Positions 18,266 through 25,321 of a stretch of 64,000 nucleotides of DNA are shown here, one piece after another. The notes under the pieces are model-generated. The model did no database searches. It saw only the letters and a list, made by a program, of their open reading frames with translations, and was not told where the DNA came from. The translations under genes were made by a program, and so were the position numbers. Position 1 is the first letter of the stretch. Each line of letters opens with the position of its first letter. The stretch is from Nocardioides panaciterrulae (GTDB lineage Bacteria; Actinomycetota; Actinomycetes; Propionibacteriales; Nocardioidaceae): assembly GCF_013409645.1 (NCBI RefSeq), contig NZ_JACCBG010000001.1, positions 1,796,001 to 1,860,000 on the forward strand. Direction: 5' to 3'.

Positions 18266-19417
18266 ATGCCGGCGAGCCAGTCCCAACCCCAGCCCCACCC
18301 CCAGCCCGATGAGCAGCCCACCGTGACCAGCAGCCCCGACACCGGTCCGTACGACGCGCTCCTGCTCGTCTCCTTCGGCGGCCCCGAGAAGCCCGACGAC
18401 GTGGTGCCGTTCCTGGAGAACGTCACCCGGGGCCGCGGCATCCCGCGCGAGCGGCTCGAGGAGGTCGGCCAGCACTACTACCTCTTCGGGGGCCGAAGCC
18501 CGATCAACGACCAGAACCGGGAGTTCCTGGCCGCGCTGCGCGAGGACCTGAAGGGCGCCGGGATCGACCTGCCCGTCTACTGGGGCAACCGGAACTGGGA
18601 CCCCTACCTGGCGGACACGCTGCGCCGGATGGCGGCCGACGGCATCTCCCGGGCGGCCTGTTTCATGACCAGCGCCTACTCGTCGTACTCCTCGTGCCGG
18701 CAGTACCGCGAGAACCTCGCCGACGCGGTCGCGGAGGTCCCGGAGGCGCCCCGGCTGGACAAGCTGCGCCACTACTTCAACCACCCGGGCTTCGTGGAGG
18801 CGGTCGTCGACGCCACGCTGGCCGCGCTCGCGGAGCTGCCCGACGTGGCCCGCGAGGGCGCCCACCTGGCGTTCGTCACTCACTCGATCCCGACGGCCAT
18901 GAACGACACCAGCGGCCCGGACGGCGGCGCCTACCTCGCCCAGCACCGCAGCGTCGCCCAGGAGGTGGTCGACCGGGTGCGCGAGGAGACCGGCCGTCGA
19001 CACCCCCACGAGGTGGTGTTCTGCTCGCGCTCGGGTGCCCCGCACGTGCCGTGGCTGGAGCCGGACGTCAACGACCACCTGCGGGCGCTGCGGGACTCGG
19101 GCGTGCCGGGCGTGGTGATGGTGCCCGTCGGGTTCGTCTCCGACCACATGGAGGTCATCTACGACCTCGACACCGAGGCGATGGCCACGGCCGAGGAGAT
19201 CGGCCTGCCGGCCCGGCGGGCGGCGACCGCCGGCGTCGACCCGAGGTTCGTGGCCGCGGTGCGCGACCTGCTGCTCGAGCGGGCCGCCGTCGAGCGCGGT
19301 GAGGAGCGCCGCCGGGCCGCGGTGGGCAGCATGGACGCGCTGTGGGACCGCTGCCCGGTGGGCTGCTGCCCCAACCCGCGCGGCGACCGGCCCGCCCTGT
19401 GCGGCTCCGGCTCGTGA
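18266..19417 (+). CDS. hemH: Ferrochelatase (coproporphyrin III ferrochelatase type)
   Basis: A 383-residue enzyme that inserts Fe(II) into a porphyrin; in Actinobacteria the substrate is coproporphyrin III (name cpfC in that pathway). The catalytic domain starts at [17 protein letters not shown] near residue 35. It contains GGRSPIN, the substrate-cleft [11 protein letters not shown], the metal-binding His in [10 protein letters not shown] and a Glu-containing VIYDLDTEA. The C terminus has [11 protein letters not shown] and LCG, the cysteine cluster expected for the [2Fe-2S] centre of actinobacterial ferrochelatases. An unusual Gln/Pro/His-rich N-terminal tail of about 28 residues precedes the domain. 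The stop overlaps the suhB start, suggesting one transcript. Confidence 0.94.
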   Translation: MPASQSQPQPHPQPDEQPTVTSSPDTGPYDALLLVSFGGPEKPDDVVPFLENVTRGRGIPRERLEEVGQHYYLFGGRSPINDQNREFLAALREDLKGAGIDLPVYWGNRNWDPYLADTLRRMAADGISRAACFMTSAYSSYSSCRQYRENLADAVAEVPEAPRLDKLRHYFNHPGFVEAVVDATLAALAELPDVAREGAHLAFVTHSIPTAMNDTSGPDGGAYLAQHRSVAQEVVDRVREETGRRHPHEVVFCSRSGAPHVPWLEPDVNDHLRALRDSGVPGVVMVPVGFVSDHMEVIYDLDTEAMATAEEIGLPARRAATAGVDPRFVAAVRDLLLERAAVERGEERRRAAVGSMDALWDRCPVGCCPNPRGDRPALCGSGS

Positions 19418-20247
19418 CGGCCCCCGTCGTACCCACCCAGGAGCTCGCCGCGCTCGCGCTGGAGGTCGCCCGGGCCGGTGCCACGCTGGTGCGCGGGCGG
19501 GCCGCGCAGGGAGTCAGCGTCGCCGCGACCAAGTCCAGCGAGGTCGACGTCGTCACCGAGGCCGACCGGGCGTGCGAGGCGCTGATCCGGCGGATGCTGC
19601 GCGAGCGTCGCCCCGAGGACGCCTTCCTGGGGGAGGAGGAGGCCGAGTCCGGCGGCACGTCCGGCGTGCGGTGGGTGGTCGACCCGATCGACGGCACCGT
19701 CAACTTCCTCTACGGCCTCCCGCAGTACGCCGTGTCCGTGGCCGCCGAGGTGCACGGCGAGGTGGTCGCCGGGGTGGTGATCAACGCCGCGACCGGCACC
19801 GAGTACGCCGCGCACCTCACCGGGGACGGCGCGGTCGCGACCCGCGACGGCGAGCCGATCGGGGTCCGCGCGCCGGCGCCGCTGTCCCAGCGGCTGGTGG
19901 CCACGGGCTTCAACTACGACGCGACCCTCCGCGGGATCCAGGCCCGGGCGATGGTCGAGCTGCTGCCCCGGGTGCGCGACATCCGGCGCCTGGGCTCGTG
20001 CGCGCTGGACCTGTGCCACGTCGGCGAGGGCCTGCTCGACGCCTATGTCGAGGAGGGCGTCAACCTCTGGGACCACGCCGCCGGAGGACTGGTCGCCCGG
20101 GCGGCGGGGGCCGTGACCGAGCTGACCGTGGGGGCCGGTGGACGGGACCTGTTGGTGTGTGCCCCGTCACACGGGTTCGCGGAGTTCCGCGAGGCGGTCC
20201 GGCAGGCCGGGTTCCTGGCTCCGGAGTCCCCGATTTCGGGGGAATAG
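19414..20247 (+). CDS. suhB: Inositol monophosphatase family protein
   Basis: A 277-residue Mg-dependent phosphatase. Motifs are [11 protein letters not shown] (metal-binding Glu), [15 protein letters not shown] (the DPIDGT metal/phosphate site) and [17 protein letters not shown] (third metal-binding Asp). It probably hydrolyses inositol-1-phosphate for phosphatidylinositol or mycothiol-type metabolism, though related enzymes also act on NADP or PAP. The GTG start overlaps the ferrochelatase stop (GTGA), indicating translational coupling. The gene's 3' end contains a short G/C hairpin (around 20228-20244) just before the stop. Position matches suhB (Rv2701c) in M. tuberculosis. Confidence 0.9.
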   Translation: MTAPVVPTQELAALALEVARAGATLVRGRAAQGVSVAATKSSEVDVVTEADRACEALIRRMLRERRPEDAFLGEEEAESGGTSGVRWVVDPIDGTVNFLYGLPQYAVSVAAEVHGEVVAGVVINAATGTEYAAHLTGDGAVATRDGEPIGVRAPAPLSQRLVATGFNYDATLRGIQARAMVELLPRVRDIRRLGSCALDLCHVGEGLLDAYVEEGVNLWDHAAGGLVARAAGAVTELTVGAGGRDLLVCAPSHGFAEFREAVRQAGFLAPESPISGE

Positions 20248-20397
20248 CCGCCCGCCACCCGCTGTTCAGGCGACACGTCGTGGGACGGGTGTGCAGATCC
20301 TCAGGGAGATGGTGCACAATCTGGCGCCGACGACGGGGTAGATGACAAATGTGGGGCCGGCTGCGTGGGGTGGCCGGACCGGGGAGTGGAGTGACGC

Positions 20398-20688
20398 ATG
20401 GCGACCGACTACGACGCACCGCGCAAGAACGAGGAAGATCAGTCCGAGGAGAGCATCGAGGAGCTCAAGGCTCGGCGTCATGACAAGAACTCCGGCAAGG
20501 TCGACGAGGACGAGGCCGAGGCCGCGGAATCGTTCGAGCTGCCGGGTGCTGACCTGTCGCACGAGGAGCTCGCGGTCGAGGTGAAGCCCAAGCAGGAGGA
20601 CGAGTTCACCTGCATGAGCTGCTTCCTCGTGCACCACCGCTCGCAGCTCGCGGACACGAAGAAGATGATCTGCCGCGACTGCGCCTGA
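20398..20688 (+). CDS. DUF4193 family protein
   Basis: A 96-residue acidic protein conserved across Actinobacteria, function unknown. The first 70 residues are highly charged (Glu/Asp/Lys-rich) and probably helical or disordered. The C terminus carries a CxxC pair (FTCMSCF) and a CxxCA end (MICRDCA), a four-cysteine zinc-ribbon-like site. Similar small acidic proteins sit beside dut and DUF3093 in other genomes, as here. GGGGAGTGGAGTG about 5 nt before the ATG serves as ribosome-binding site. A strong hairpin terminator follows 16 nt after the stop. Confidence 0.93.
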   Translation: MATDYDAPRKNEEDQSEESIEELKARRHDKNSGKVDEDEAEAAESFELPGADLSHEELAVEVKPKQEDEFTCMSCFLVHHRSQLADTKKMICRDCA

Positions 20689-20704
20689 GCGCAGCCAAGG
20701 CGCA

Positions 20705-20738
20705 AGAAGGGCCGCAACCCACGGGTTGCGGCCCTTCT
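20705..20738. terminator. Strong bidirectional hairpin between DUF4193 and DUF4235 genes
   Basis: A perfect 15-bp stem (AGAAGGGCCGCAACC paired with its complement) and a 4-nt loop, between two convergent genes. There is no long U-tract, but the stem is flanked by A-rich and T-containing sequence on either side; it probably works in both directions. Confidence 0.8.
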
Positions 20739-20764
20739 GCGTGTCAACGAGCGCCGACTCGGCG

Positions 20765-21052
20765 CTACTGGCCGTCCTTCTGCAGCTCCGCCGGCAGGTG
20801 ACCGGTGGAGCGTGCGTAGTAGTGGGCCGCGCGTCGCTGGGCCGCCATCCGGGCCAGCGCCACGAACGCGCCGGTCACGGCCGCCCACATCGCCGCCTCC
20901 CAGACCTCCACGTCGGGGTCGGCCGGGTTCTCCGGCGGCTTCTTGCCGGTCGCGACCTGCCAGGACTTCTCGAGGGCCTTCCGGGTGACGGCCGCTGCCC
21001 CGAGGGCGGCGCCGAGCGAGAAGACGCTCCAGACCTTTGATCCAGATGCCAT
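20765..21052 (-). CDS. DUF4235 family protein
   Basis: A 95-residue actinobacterial protein of unknown function. Residues 5-25 (KVWSVFSLGAALGAAAVTRKAL) form the family's conserved N-terminal membrane-associated helix, followed by a linker and a second hydrophobic helix (EAAMWAAVTGAFVALARMAAQRRAA). A membrane-anchored topology with a short cytoplasmic tail is likely. TAAGGT lies 6 nt before the ATG, pointing to leaderless expression. The start lies 9 nt from the stop of the upstream DUF3093 gene, so the two may also be co-transcribed. Confidence 0.88.
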   Translation of the reverse strand: MASGSKVWSVFSLGAALGAAAVTRKALEKSWQVATGKKPPENPADPDVEVWEAAMWAAVTGAFVALARMAAQRRAAHYYARSTGHLPAELQKDGQ

Positions 21053-21058
21053 GGCCAG

Positions 21059-21064
21059 ACCTTA
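21059..21064 (-). promoter_or_regulatory. Putative leaderless -10 box (TAAGGT) of the DUF4235 gene
   Basis: TAAGGT, 6 nt, ATG on the minus strand, overlapping the stop of the upstream gene. Confidence 0.45.
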
Positions 21065-21517
21065 CCCAGCCCGGCGGTGGCTCATCCCTGCCAGTGCCGC
21101 GACGAGCTCCTCGGGGTGCCGGGTCGAGACCAGCCAGTACGGCGTGGGGTCGCGCGGGTCGGCGACGGTGACGCGGACCGCGCGCTTGAGGTAGGGCCGC
21201 AGCAGCAGGTAGGCGCGGGCGTCGGCCTCCCGGCCGGCCAACCGACGGGTCTCCTCGGGGTCCAGCGCGGTGGCCGGGCCGAGGTGGGCGGCCTCGATGC
21301 GGGCGTGGCCGGCACGGAAGACGCCGTCGGAGACGCGGACCCGGGCCGAGCCGTAGGACAGGAAGCCGAACGCCATCAGCGCCAGCCCGAGACCGGTGAA
21401 GGCCCAGGCGAGGGCGCCGGGCAGCGCCACGACCATGGCCAGCCAGAAAGTGGCGACCAGCATCGTGCCCTGCACCCACCACCGCAGCGGCACGCCCAGC
21501 CGCTCCTCGTACTCCAC
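21062..21517 (-). CDS. DUF3093 family membrane protein
   Basis: A 151-residue protein. Two hydrophobic segments (about residues 13-32 and 36-54) form a hairpin near the N terminus, and a soluble domain follows ([16 protein letters not shown] to [17 protein letters not shown]). The conserved YWLVSTRxPxxL end identifies DUF3093, found next to dut in many actinomycetes (Rv2698 in M. tuberculosis). Function unknown. The GTG start has CAGTGT 7 nt upstream. It is divergent from dut, separated by 53 nt. Confidence 0.9.
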   Translation of the reverse strand: MEYEERLGVPLRWWVQGTMLVATFWLAMVVALPGALAWAFTGLGLALMAFGFLSYGSARVRVSDGVFRAGHARIEAAHLGPATALDPEETRRLAGREADARAYLLLRPYLKRAVRVTVADPRDPTPYWLVSTRHPEELVAALAGMSHRRAG

Positions 21518-21556
21518 GGGGAGAACACTGTCACGCTCGACCCGCGCCCGAGGCGA

Positions 21557-21562
21557 TAGGGT
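21557..21562 (+). promoter_or_regulatory. Putative leaderless -10 box (TAGGGT) of dut
   Basis: TAGGGT, 8 nt, GTG; no Shine-Dalgarno sequence between them. Confidence 0.45.
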
Positions 21563-21570
21563 CGCCGGCC

Positions 21571-22086
21571 GTGAGCCCCGACCTGTCGCCCCAGCCGCCC
21601 GTGGACCCGCCCGTGGAGCTGCCCGGGGAGCTGCCCGGGGAGCTGCCCGTGCAGGTGGTCCGCCTCGACCCGGACCTGCCGCTGCCGTCCTACGCCCACC
21701 CGGGCGACGCCGGCGCCGACCTGCTCACCACCGTCGACGTGACGCTGGCGCCGGGGGAGCGGGCCCTGGTGCCGACCGGGGTGGCGATCGCGCTGCCGGC
21801 CGGCTACGTCGCCCTCGTGCACCCTCGCTCGGGGCTGGCGGCCCGGCACGGGCTGTCCATCGTGAACACGCCGGGGACCGTCGACGCGGGCTACCGGGGC
21901 GAGGTCAAGGTGATGCTGATCAACCACGACCCCGTGGCCGCCGTCGAGCTGAGGCGCGGCGACCGGATCGCCCAGCTCGTGGTGCAGCGCGTCGAGCGGG
22001 CCCGCTTCGTCGAGGTCGGGGAACTCCCTGGCTCGGCGCGGGGTGTCGGGGGTTACGGTTCTACCGGAGGCTTCGGTCGCTCGTGA
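21571..22086 (+). CDS. dut: dUTP diphosphatase
   Basis: A 171-residue trimeric dUTPase that hydrolyses dUTP to dUMP and pyrophosphate, keeping uracil out of DNA and supplying dTMP synthesis. All five motifs are present: [27 protein letters not shown] with the catalytic Asp, RGDRIAQLV, and the flexible P-loop-like C terminus [10 protein letters not shown]. An extra N-terminal stretch of about 25 residues is built from a repeated ELPG unit (a 12-bp DNA repeat) and is not part of the enzyme core. The GTG start is supported by TAGGGT 8 nt upstream. DUF3710 follows 25 nt later, probably in the same transcript. Confidence 0.95.
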   Translation: MSPDLSPQPPVDPPVELPGELPGELPVQVVRLDPDLPLPSYAHPGDAGADLLTTVDVTLAPGERALVPTGVAIALPAGYVALVHPRSGLAARHGLSIVNTPGTVDAGYRGEVKVMLINHDPVAAVELRRGDRIAQLVVQRVERARFVEVGELPGSARGVGGYGSTGGFGRS

Positions 22087-22111
22087 CCGTCCCGGCAACC
22101 GAGGAGAGTTC

Positions 22112-22762
22112 GTGAAGTTCCGTCGCAAGTCCACCGAGCCCGGCGCCGACGAGTTCGAGGGGGCGCTGGAGGACGTGGTGGCCGACGACCAGGGACCCGG
22201 GCAGGCCCGGCCCGCGGACGTCGAGGAGCTCGCCCACGACGACGACGTCGAGCGGCTCGACCTCGGCTCGCTGCTGATCGAGCCGGAGGCCGCGCGCGAG
22301 CTGCGCCTGCAGGTCGACGAGTCGACCGGCGAGGTCCAGGCGGTGATGCTCGCCGGGCCGGACGGCGCCGTCGAGGTGCGGGCGTTCGCCGCTCCGCGCC
22401 ACGGGGACCTCTGGAGCACCGTGCGCCCCCAGATCGCGGCCGAGATGGCCCAGCGCGGCGGCACCGCGAGCGAGCGGGAGGGGCGCTTCGGCACCGAGCT
22501 GGTGTGCCAGCTGCCGGTGCAGATGGAGGACGGCAGCTCCGCCACCCAGCCCTCCCGCATCATCGGCATCAACGGCCCGCGCTGGATGCTGCGCTGCACG
22601 CTGCTGGGTCGCCCGGCCCTGGAGGCCGACGGCGCCCAGGCCTGGGAGGAGTCGATCCTCAAGATCGTCGTACGCCGGGGCGACGGCGCCATGCCCGTCG
22701 GCGACCCCCTGCCGGTCGTGCTGCCGCCCGACGCCCGCCGCGTCGACCCGCCGACCGCCTGA
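22112..22762 (+). CDS. DUF3710 family protein
   Basis: A 216-residue soluble actinobacterial protein of unknown function, ortholog position Rv2696c. It begins with a basic patch (KFRRKS), an acidic linker, then the conserved domain (LDLGSLLIEP to ILKIVVRRGDGAMPVGDPLPV) including the family segment GINGPRWMLRCTLLG. No signal peptide or membrane segment is present. The GTG start is set by GAGGAGAG ending 4 nt upstream. It lies between dut and an OB-fold protein, an arrangement kept across the phylum, which suggests a housekeeping role. Confidence 0.9.
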   Translation: MKFRRKSTEPGADEFEGALEDVVADDQGPGQARPADVEELAHDDDVERLDLGSLLIEPEAARELRLQVDESTGEVQAVMLAGPDGAVEVRAFAAPRHGDLWSTVRPQIAAEMAQRGGTASEREGRFGTELVCQLPVQMEDGSSATQPSRIIGINGPRWMLRCTLLGRPALEADGAQAWEESILKIVVRRGDGAMPVGDPLPVVLPPDARRVDPPTA

Positions 22763-22768
22763 GCCGCG

Positions 22769-22774
22769 TAGGCT
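22769..22774 (+). promoter_or_regulatory. Putative leaderless -10 box (TAGGCT) of the OB-fold gene
   Basis: TAGGCT, 6 nt, ATG. Confidence 0.45.
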
Positions 22775-22780
22775 CGACCC

Positions 22781-23143
22781 ATGCCCGAGAAGAGCCGCTT
22801 GCGCCGCACCATCAGCAAGTGGGCCAGCACCGAGGACCAGCACGCCCGCGACCTGCGCCGCACCTACGCCCACACCGGCGTGCAGCGCATCGCCGACGCG
22901 CCCGACCGGGACCGCGTGCGCCTGCGGGGCACCCTGCGGACGGTCACCCTGCGGCCGCGCGGGGGCGTCCCGGCGCTGGAGGCGGACCTGTTCGACGGTT
23001 CCGGCACGATCACCATCGTGTGGCTGGGGCGCCGGCGGATCGCCGGGGTCGCGCCCGGCCGGTCGATGGAGGTGCAGGGTCGCATCGGCCAGCACGACGG
23101 GCAGCGCATCATGTACAACCCCCGCTACGAGCTGATCCCGTGA
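22781..23143 (+). CDS. OB-fold nucleic-acid-binding domain protein
   Basis: A 120-residue protein made almost entirely of an OB-fold like the RecG wedge or tRNA anticodon-binding type. Strands run from VRLRGTLRTVTLRPRGGVPALEADLFDGSGTITIVWLGRR to MEVQGRIGQHDGQRIMYNPRYELIP. A basic N terminus (KSRLRRTISKWAS) could contact nucleic acid. Orthologs (Rv2694c type) are conserved in this position; no function is established. TAGGCT 6 nt before the ATG marks a possible leaderless start. The stop overlaps the start of the DUF3159 gene. Confidence 0.88.
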   Translation: MPEKSRLRRTISKWASTEDQHARDLRRTYAHTGVQRIADAPDRDRVRLRGTLRTVTLRPRGGVPALEADLFDGSGTITIVWLGRRRIAGVAPGRSMEVQGRIGQHDGQRIMYNPRYELIP

Positions 23144-23889
23144 GCACGCCGATGACCGAGCCCCAGCACCAGCCCGAACACCAGCCCCAACACGAGCCCG
23201 AACACCGGCACGACCCCTCGGTCGACACCGTCGAGGCGGTCGTCCGCTCCCAGCTGTCCAAGGCGCTGGGCGGCCGGCGGGGGATGGTCGAGGCGGCCGT
23301 GCCCACGCTGCTGTTCACCCTGACCTACCTGGTGACCCGGGAGCTGCGGCTCGCGCTCGTCCTCAGCGTCGCCGCCGCCCTGGTGGCGCTGGGCCTGCGG
23401 CTGGCGCAGCGCTCGACCGTGCAGTTCGTCGTCAACGCGCTGGTCGGCATCGGCATCGGCTGGCTGTTCGTCTCGATGGCGGCTCGCAACGGCGGCGACG
23501 CCAACGACCAGGCGCTGGCGTACTTCCTGCCCGGAATCCTCTACAACGCCGGCTACACGCTGGTGCTCGCGCTGACCTGCGTGGTGCGCTGGCCGCTGGT
23601 GGGCTTCATGGTGGGCAGCGTCACCGGCGACCCCACGGCCTGGCACCGCGACCCCCAGGTGGTGCGGCTGTGCACCCGGCTGACCTGGTTGCTGGTGCTG
23701 CCGTGCCTGGTGCGCGTCCTGGTGCAGGCGCCGGTGTGGCTCGGCGGTCACTCCGGGACGATCGACCCGTCCGCGGCGGTGGCCGTCCTCGGCGTGCTGA
23801 AGATCGTCATGGGCTGGCCGCTGCAGCTGGTGGCCCTCGGCGCCATGGTCTGGCTGCTCTCGCGGAACCGGACCCCGGTCACCGCCTGA
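23140..23889 (+). CDS. DUF3159 family membrane protein
   Basis: A 249-residue integral membrane protein with about five or six helices, ortholog of Rv2693c type. The conserved core begins VRSQLSKALGGRRGMVEAAVPTLLF and includes LPGILYNAGYTLVL and TGDPTAWHRDPQV. The N terminus is an unusual Gln/His/Glu/Pro-rich run (PQHQPEHQPQHEPEHRH) that could bind metal but may be only low complexity. The GTG start overlaps the stop of the OB-fold gene (GTGA), so translation is coupled. Function unknown; placement beside potassium-transport genes is conserved. Confidence 0.88.
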   Translation: MSTPMTEPQHQPEHQPQHEPEHRHDPSVDTVEAVVRSQLSKALGGRRGMVEAAVPTLLFTLTYLVTRELRLALVLSVAAALVALGLRLAQRSTVQFVVNALVGIGIGWLFVSMAARNGGDANDQALAYFLPGILYNAGYTLVLALTCVVRWPLVGFMVGSVTGDPTAWHRDPQVVRLCTRLTWLLVLPCLVRVLVQAPVWLGGHSGTIDPSAAVAVLGVLKIVMGWPLQLVALGAMVWLLSRNRTPVTA

Positions 23890-23891
23890 CC

Positions 23892-24563
23892 TCAGCCGCC
23901 GTGGCTGGACGGGGCGAGCAGCTGCTCGAGCTTGTCCTCGACGTTTGAGGGCACCACGAACAACAGCTCGTCGCCGGACTCCACCGGCTGCTCCTTGTCG
24001 GGCACGTAGACCTGGCCGTCGCGCAGGATCGTCACCAGCGCACAGTTCTCCGGGAACGGGATCAGCCCCATCGGCTGCCCGACGTACGGCGAGTCCGCGG
24101 GCAGCGTCATCTCGACGAGGTTTGCGTTGCCCTGGCGGAACGTGAACAGCCGCACCAGGTCGCCGACCGTGACGGCCTCCTCGACCAGCGCCGACATGAT
24201 CCGCGGGGTCGACACGTTCACGTCGACGCCCCACGCCTCGGTGAAGAGCCACTCGTTGTTGGGGTGGTTGACCCGGGCGACGGTCCGGGGGACGCCGAAC
24301 TCGGTCTTCGAGAGCAGCGAGGTCACCAGGTTGACCTTGTCGTCGCCGGTCGCGGCGATCACGACGTCGCAGCGATCCAGCCGCGCCTCCTCCAGCGAGG
24401 ACATCTCGCAGGAGTCGGCCAGCAGCCACTCGGCGTCGGGGACCCGCTCGGGCTTGATCGAGGCCGGGTTCTTGTCGATGAGCAGGACCTCGTGGCCGTT
24501 CTGGATCAGCTCGCGCGCGATCGAGCGGCCCACGGCGCCGGCTCCGGCGATGGCAACGCGCAT
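23892..24563 (-). CDS. ceoC: TrkA-type (RCK) potassium-uptake regulator, second of a pair
   Basis: A 223-residue RCK protein. An N-terminal TrkA-N Rossmann domain (VAIAGAGAVGRSIARELI, with the NAD-binding Asp in LLIDKN) is followed by a TrkA-C ligand-binding domain from about residue 140 (MTLPADSPYVGQPMGLIPFPENCALVTILRDGQVYVP). Such subunits sit on the cytoplasmic face of K+ transporters or channels and gate them by nucleotide binding. It follows the paralogous gene with a 1-nt gap, so the two form an operon and probably a hetero-oligomer. No TrkH/KtrB pore gene is nearby; the adjacent divergent KimA-type permease is the likely partner. Confidence 0.9.
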   Translation of the reverse strand: MRVAIAGAGAVGRSIARELIQNGHEVLLIDKNPASIKPERVPDAEWLLADSCEMSSLEEARLDRCDVVIAATGDDKVNLVTSLLSKTEFGVPRTVARVNHPNNEWLFTEAWGVDVNVSTPRIMSALVEEAVTVGDLVRLFTFRQGNANLVEMTLPADSPYVGQPMGLIPFPENCALVTILRDGQVYVPDKEQPVESGDELLFVVPSNVEDKLEQLLAPSSHGG

Positions 24564-24564
24564 C

Positions 24565-25227
24565 TCAGTGCTCCTCGGGGCCGGCGCTGATGACGGAGTA
24601 GGCGTGCGCGGCGTTCTCCTCGCGCATCACCACGTGGAGCAGGTCGCCCTCCTGGATGACGGACTCGCGGGTGGGCAGCATGCCCTCGCCGAGCCGGTCG
24701 ATCCAGGCGATCCGGCACCTCGACTGCTCCTGGAAGTGGATGGTGCGCTCGCCCACCCACACCTCGGGGATCGGGATCTGGTCGACCCGGATCGTCCCCG
24801 ACGGGTCGCGGAAGTCCGGCTCGGCCCCGGCCGGCAGCAGCCGGCGCAGCACCTGGTCGGCGGTCCACTTCACCGTGGCGACGGTGGTGATGCCGAGCCG
24901 CTGGTAGACCTCGGCGCGCCCGGGGTCGTAGATCCGGGCGACGACCTGCTGGATCCCGAAGGTCTCCCGGGCCACCCGGGCCGCGATGATGTTGGAGTTG
25001 TCGCCGCTGGAGACCGCGGCGAACGCGTCGGCCCGCCGGATGCCGGCCTTCTCCAGGACCTCCTGGTCGAAGCCGTAGCCGGTCACCTTGTCCCCGTTGA
25101 AGCCCGGGCCCAGGCGCCGGAACGCGTCGGGCTCGCTGTCGATGACGGAGACGGTGTGGTTGCGGTCCTCGAGACTGCGGGCCAGCGTCGAGCCGACCCG
25201 CCCGCAACCCATGATCACGACGTGCAC
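24565..25227 (-). CDS. ceoB: TrkA-type (RCK) potassium-uptake regulator, first of a pair
   Basis: A 220-residue RCK protein paralogous to the next gene. The TrkA-N domain starts VVIMGCGRVGSTLARSLEDRNHTVSVID. The TrkA-C domain (from about residue 130) contains IPEVWVGERTIHFQEQSRC and LPTRESVIQEGDLLHVVM. It probably binds NAD(H) or another nucleotide and modulates K+ uptake. The GTG start is preceded by TAGCGT at 7 nt, so this operon is likely transcribed without a leader from a 94-nt divergent region shared with the permease gene. Gene order matches Rv2691-Rv2692 next to Rv2690c. Confidence 0.9.
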   Translation of the reverse strand: MHVVIMGCGRVGSTLARSLEDRNHTVSVIDSEPDAFRRLGPGFNGDKVTGYGFDQEVLEKAGIRRADAFAAVSSGDNSNIIAARVARETFGIQQVVARIYDPGRAEVYQRLGITTVATVKWTADQVLRRLLPAGAEPDFRDPSGTIRVDQIPIPEVWVGERTIHFQEQSRCRIAWIDRLGEGMLPTRESVIQEGDLLHVVMREENAAHAYSVISAGPEEH

Positions 25228-25234
25228 GGGGCAG

Positions 25235-25240
25235 ACGCTA
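25235..25240 (-). promoter_or_regulatory. Putative leaderless -10 box (TAGCGT) of the ceoB-ceoC operon
   Basis: TAGCGT, 7 nt, GTG on the minus strand. Confidence 0.45.
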
Positions 25241-25307
25241 CACGTCACCACGGGGGCGCGGTGGGTGGCGCCGCGCCCGCGACGCCGGTTCCGGCGGCCA
25301 GTTGGTC

Positions 25308-25313
25308 TAGCCT
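25308..25313 (+). promoter_or_regulatory. Putative leaderless -10 box (TAGCCT) of the KimA-type permease gene
   Basis: TAGCCT, 8 nt, GTG. It faces the ceoB promoter across about 65 nt. Confidence 0.45.
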
Positions 25314-25321
25314 TGCCCGTC

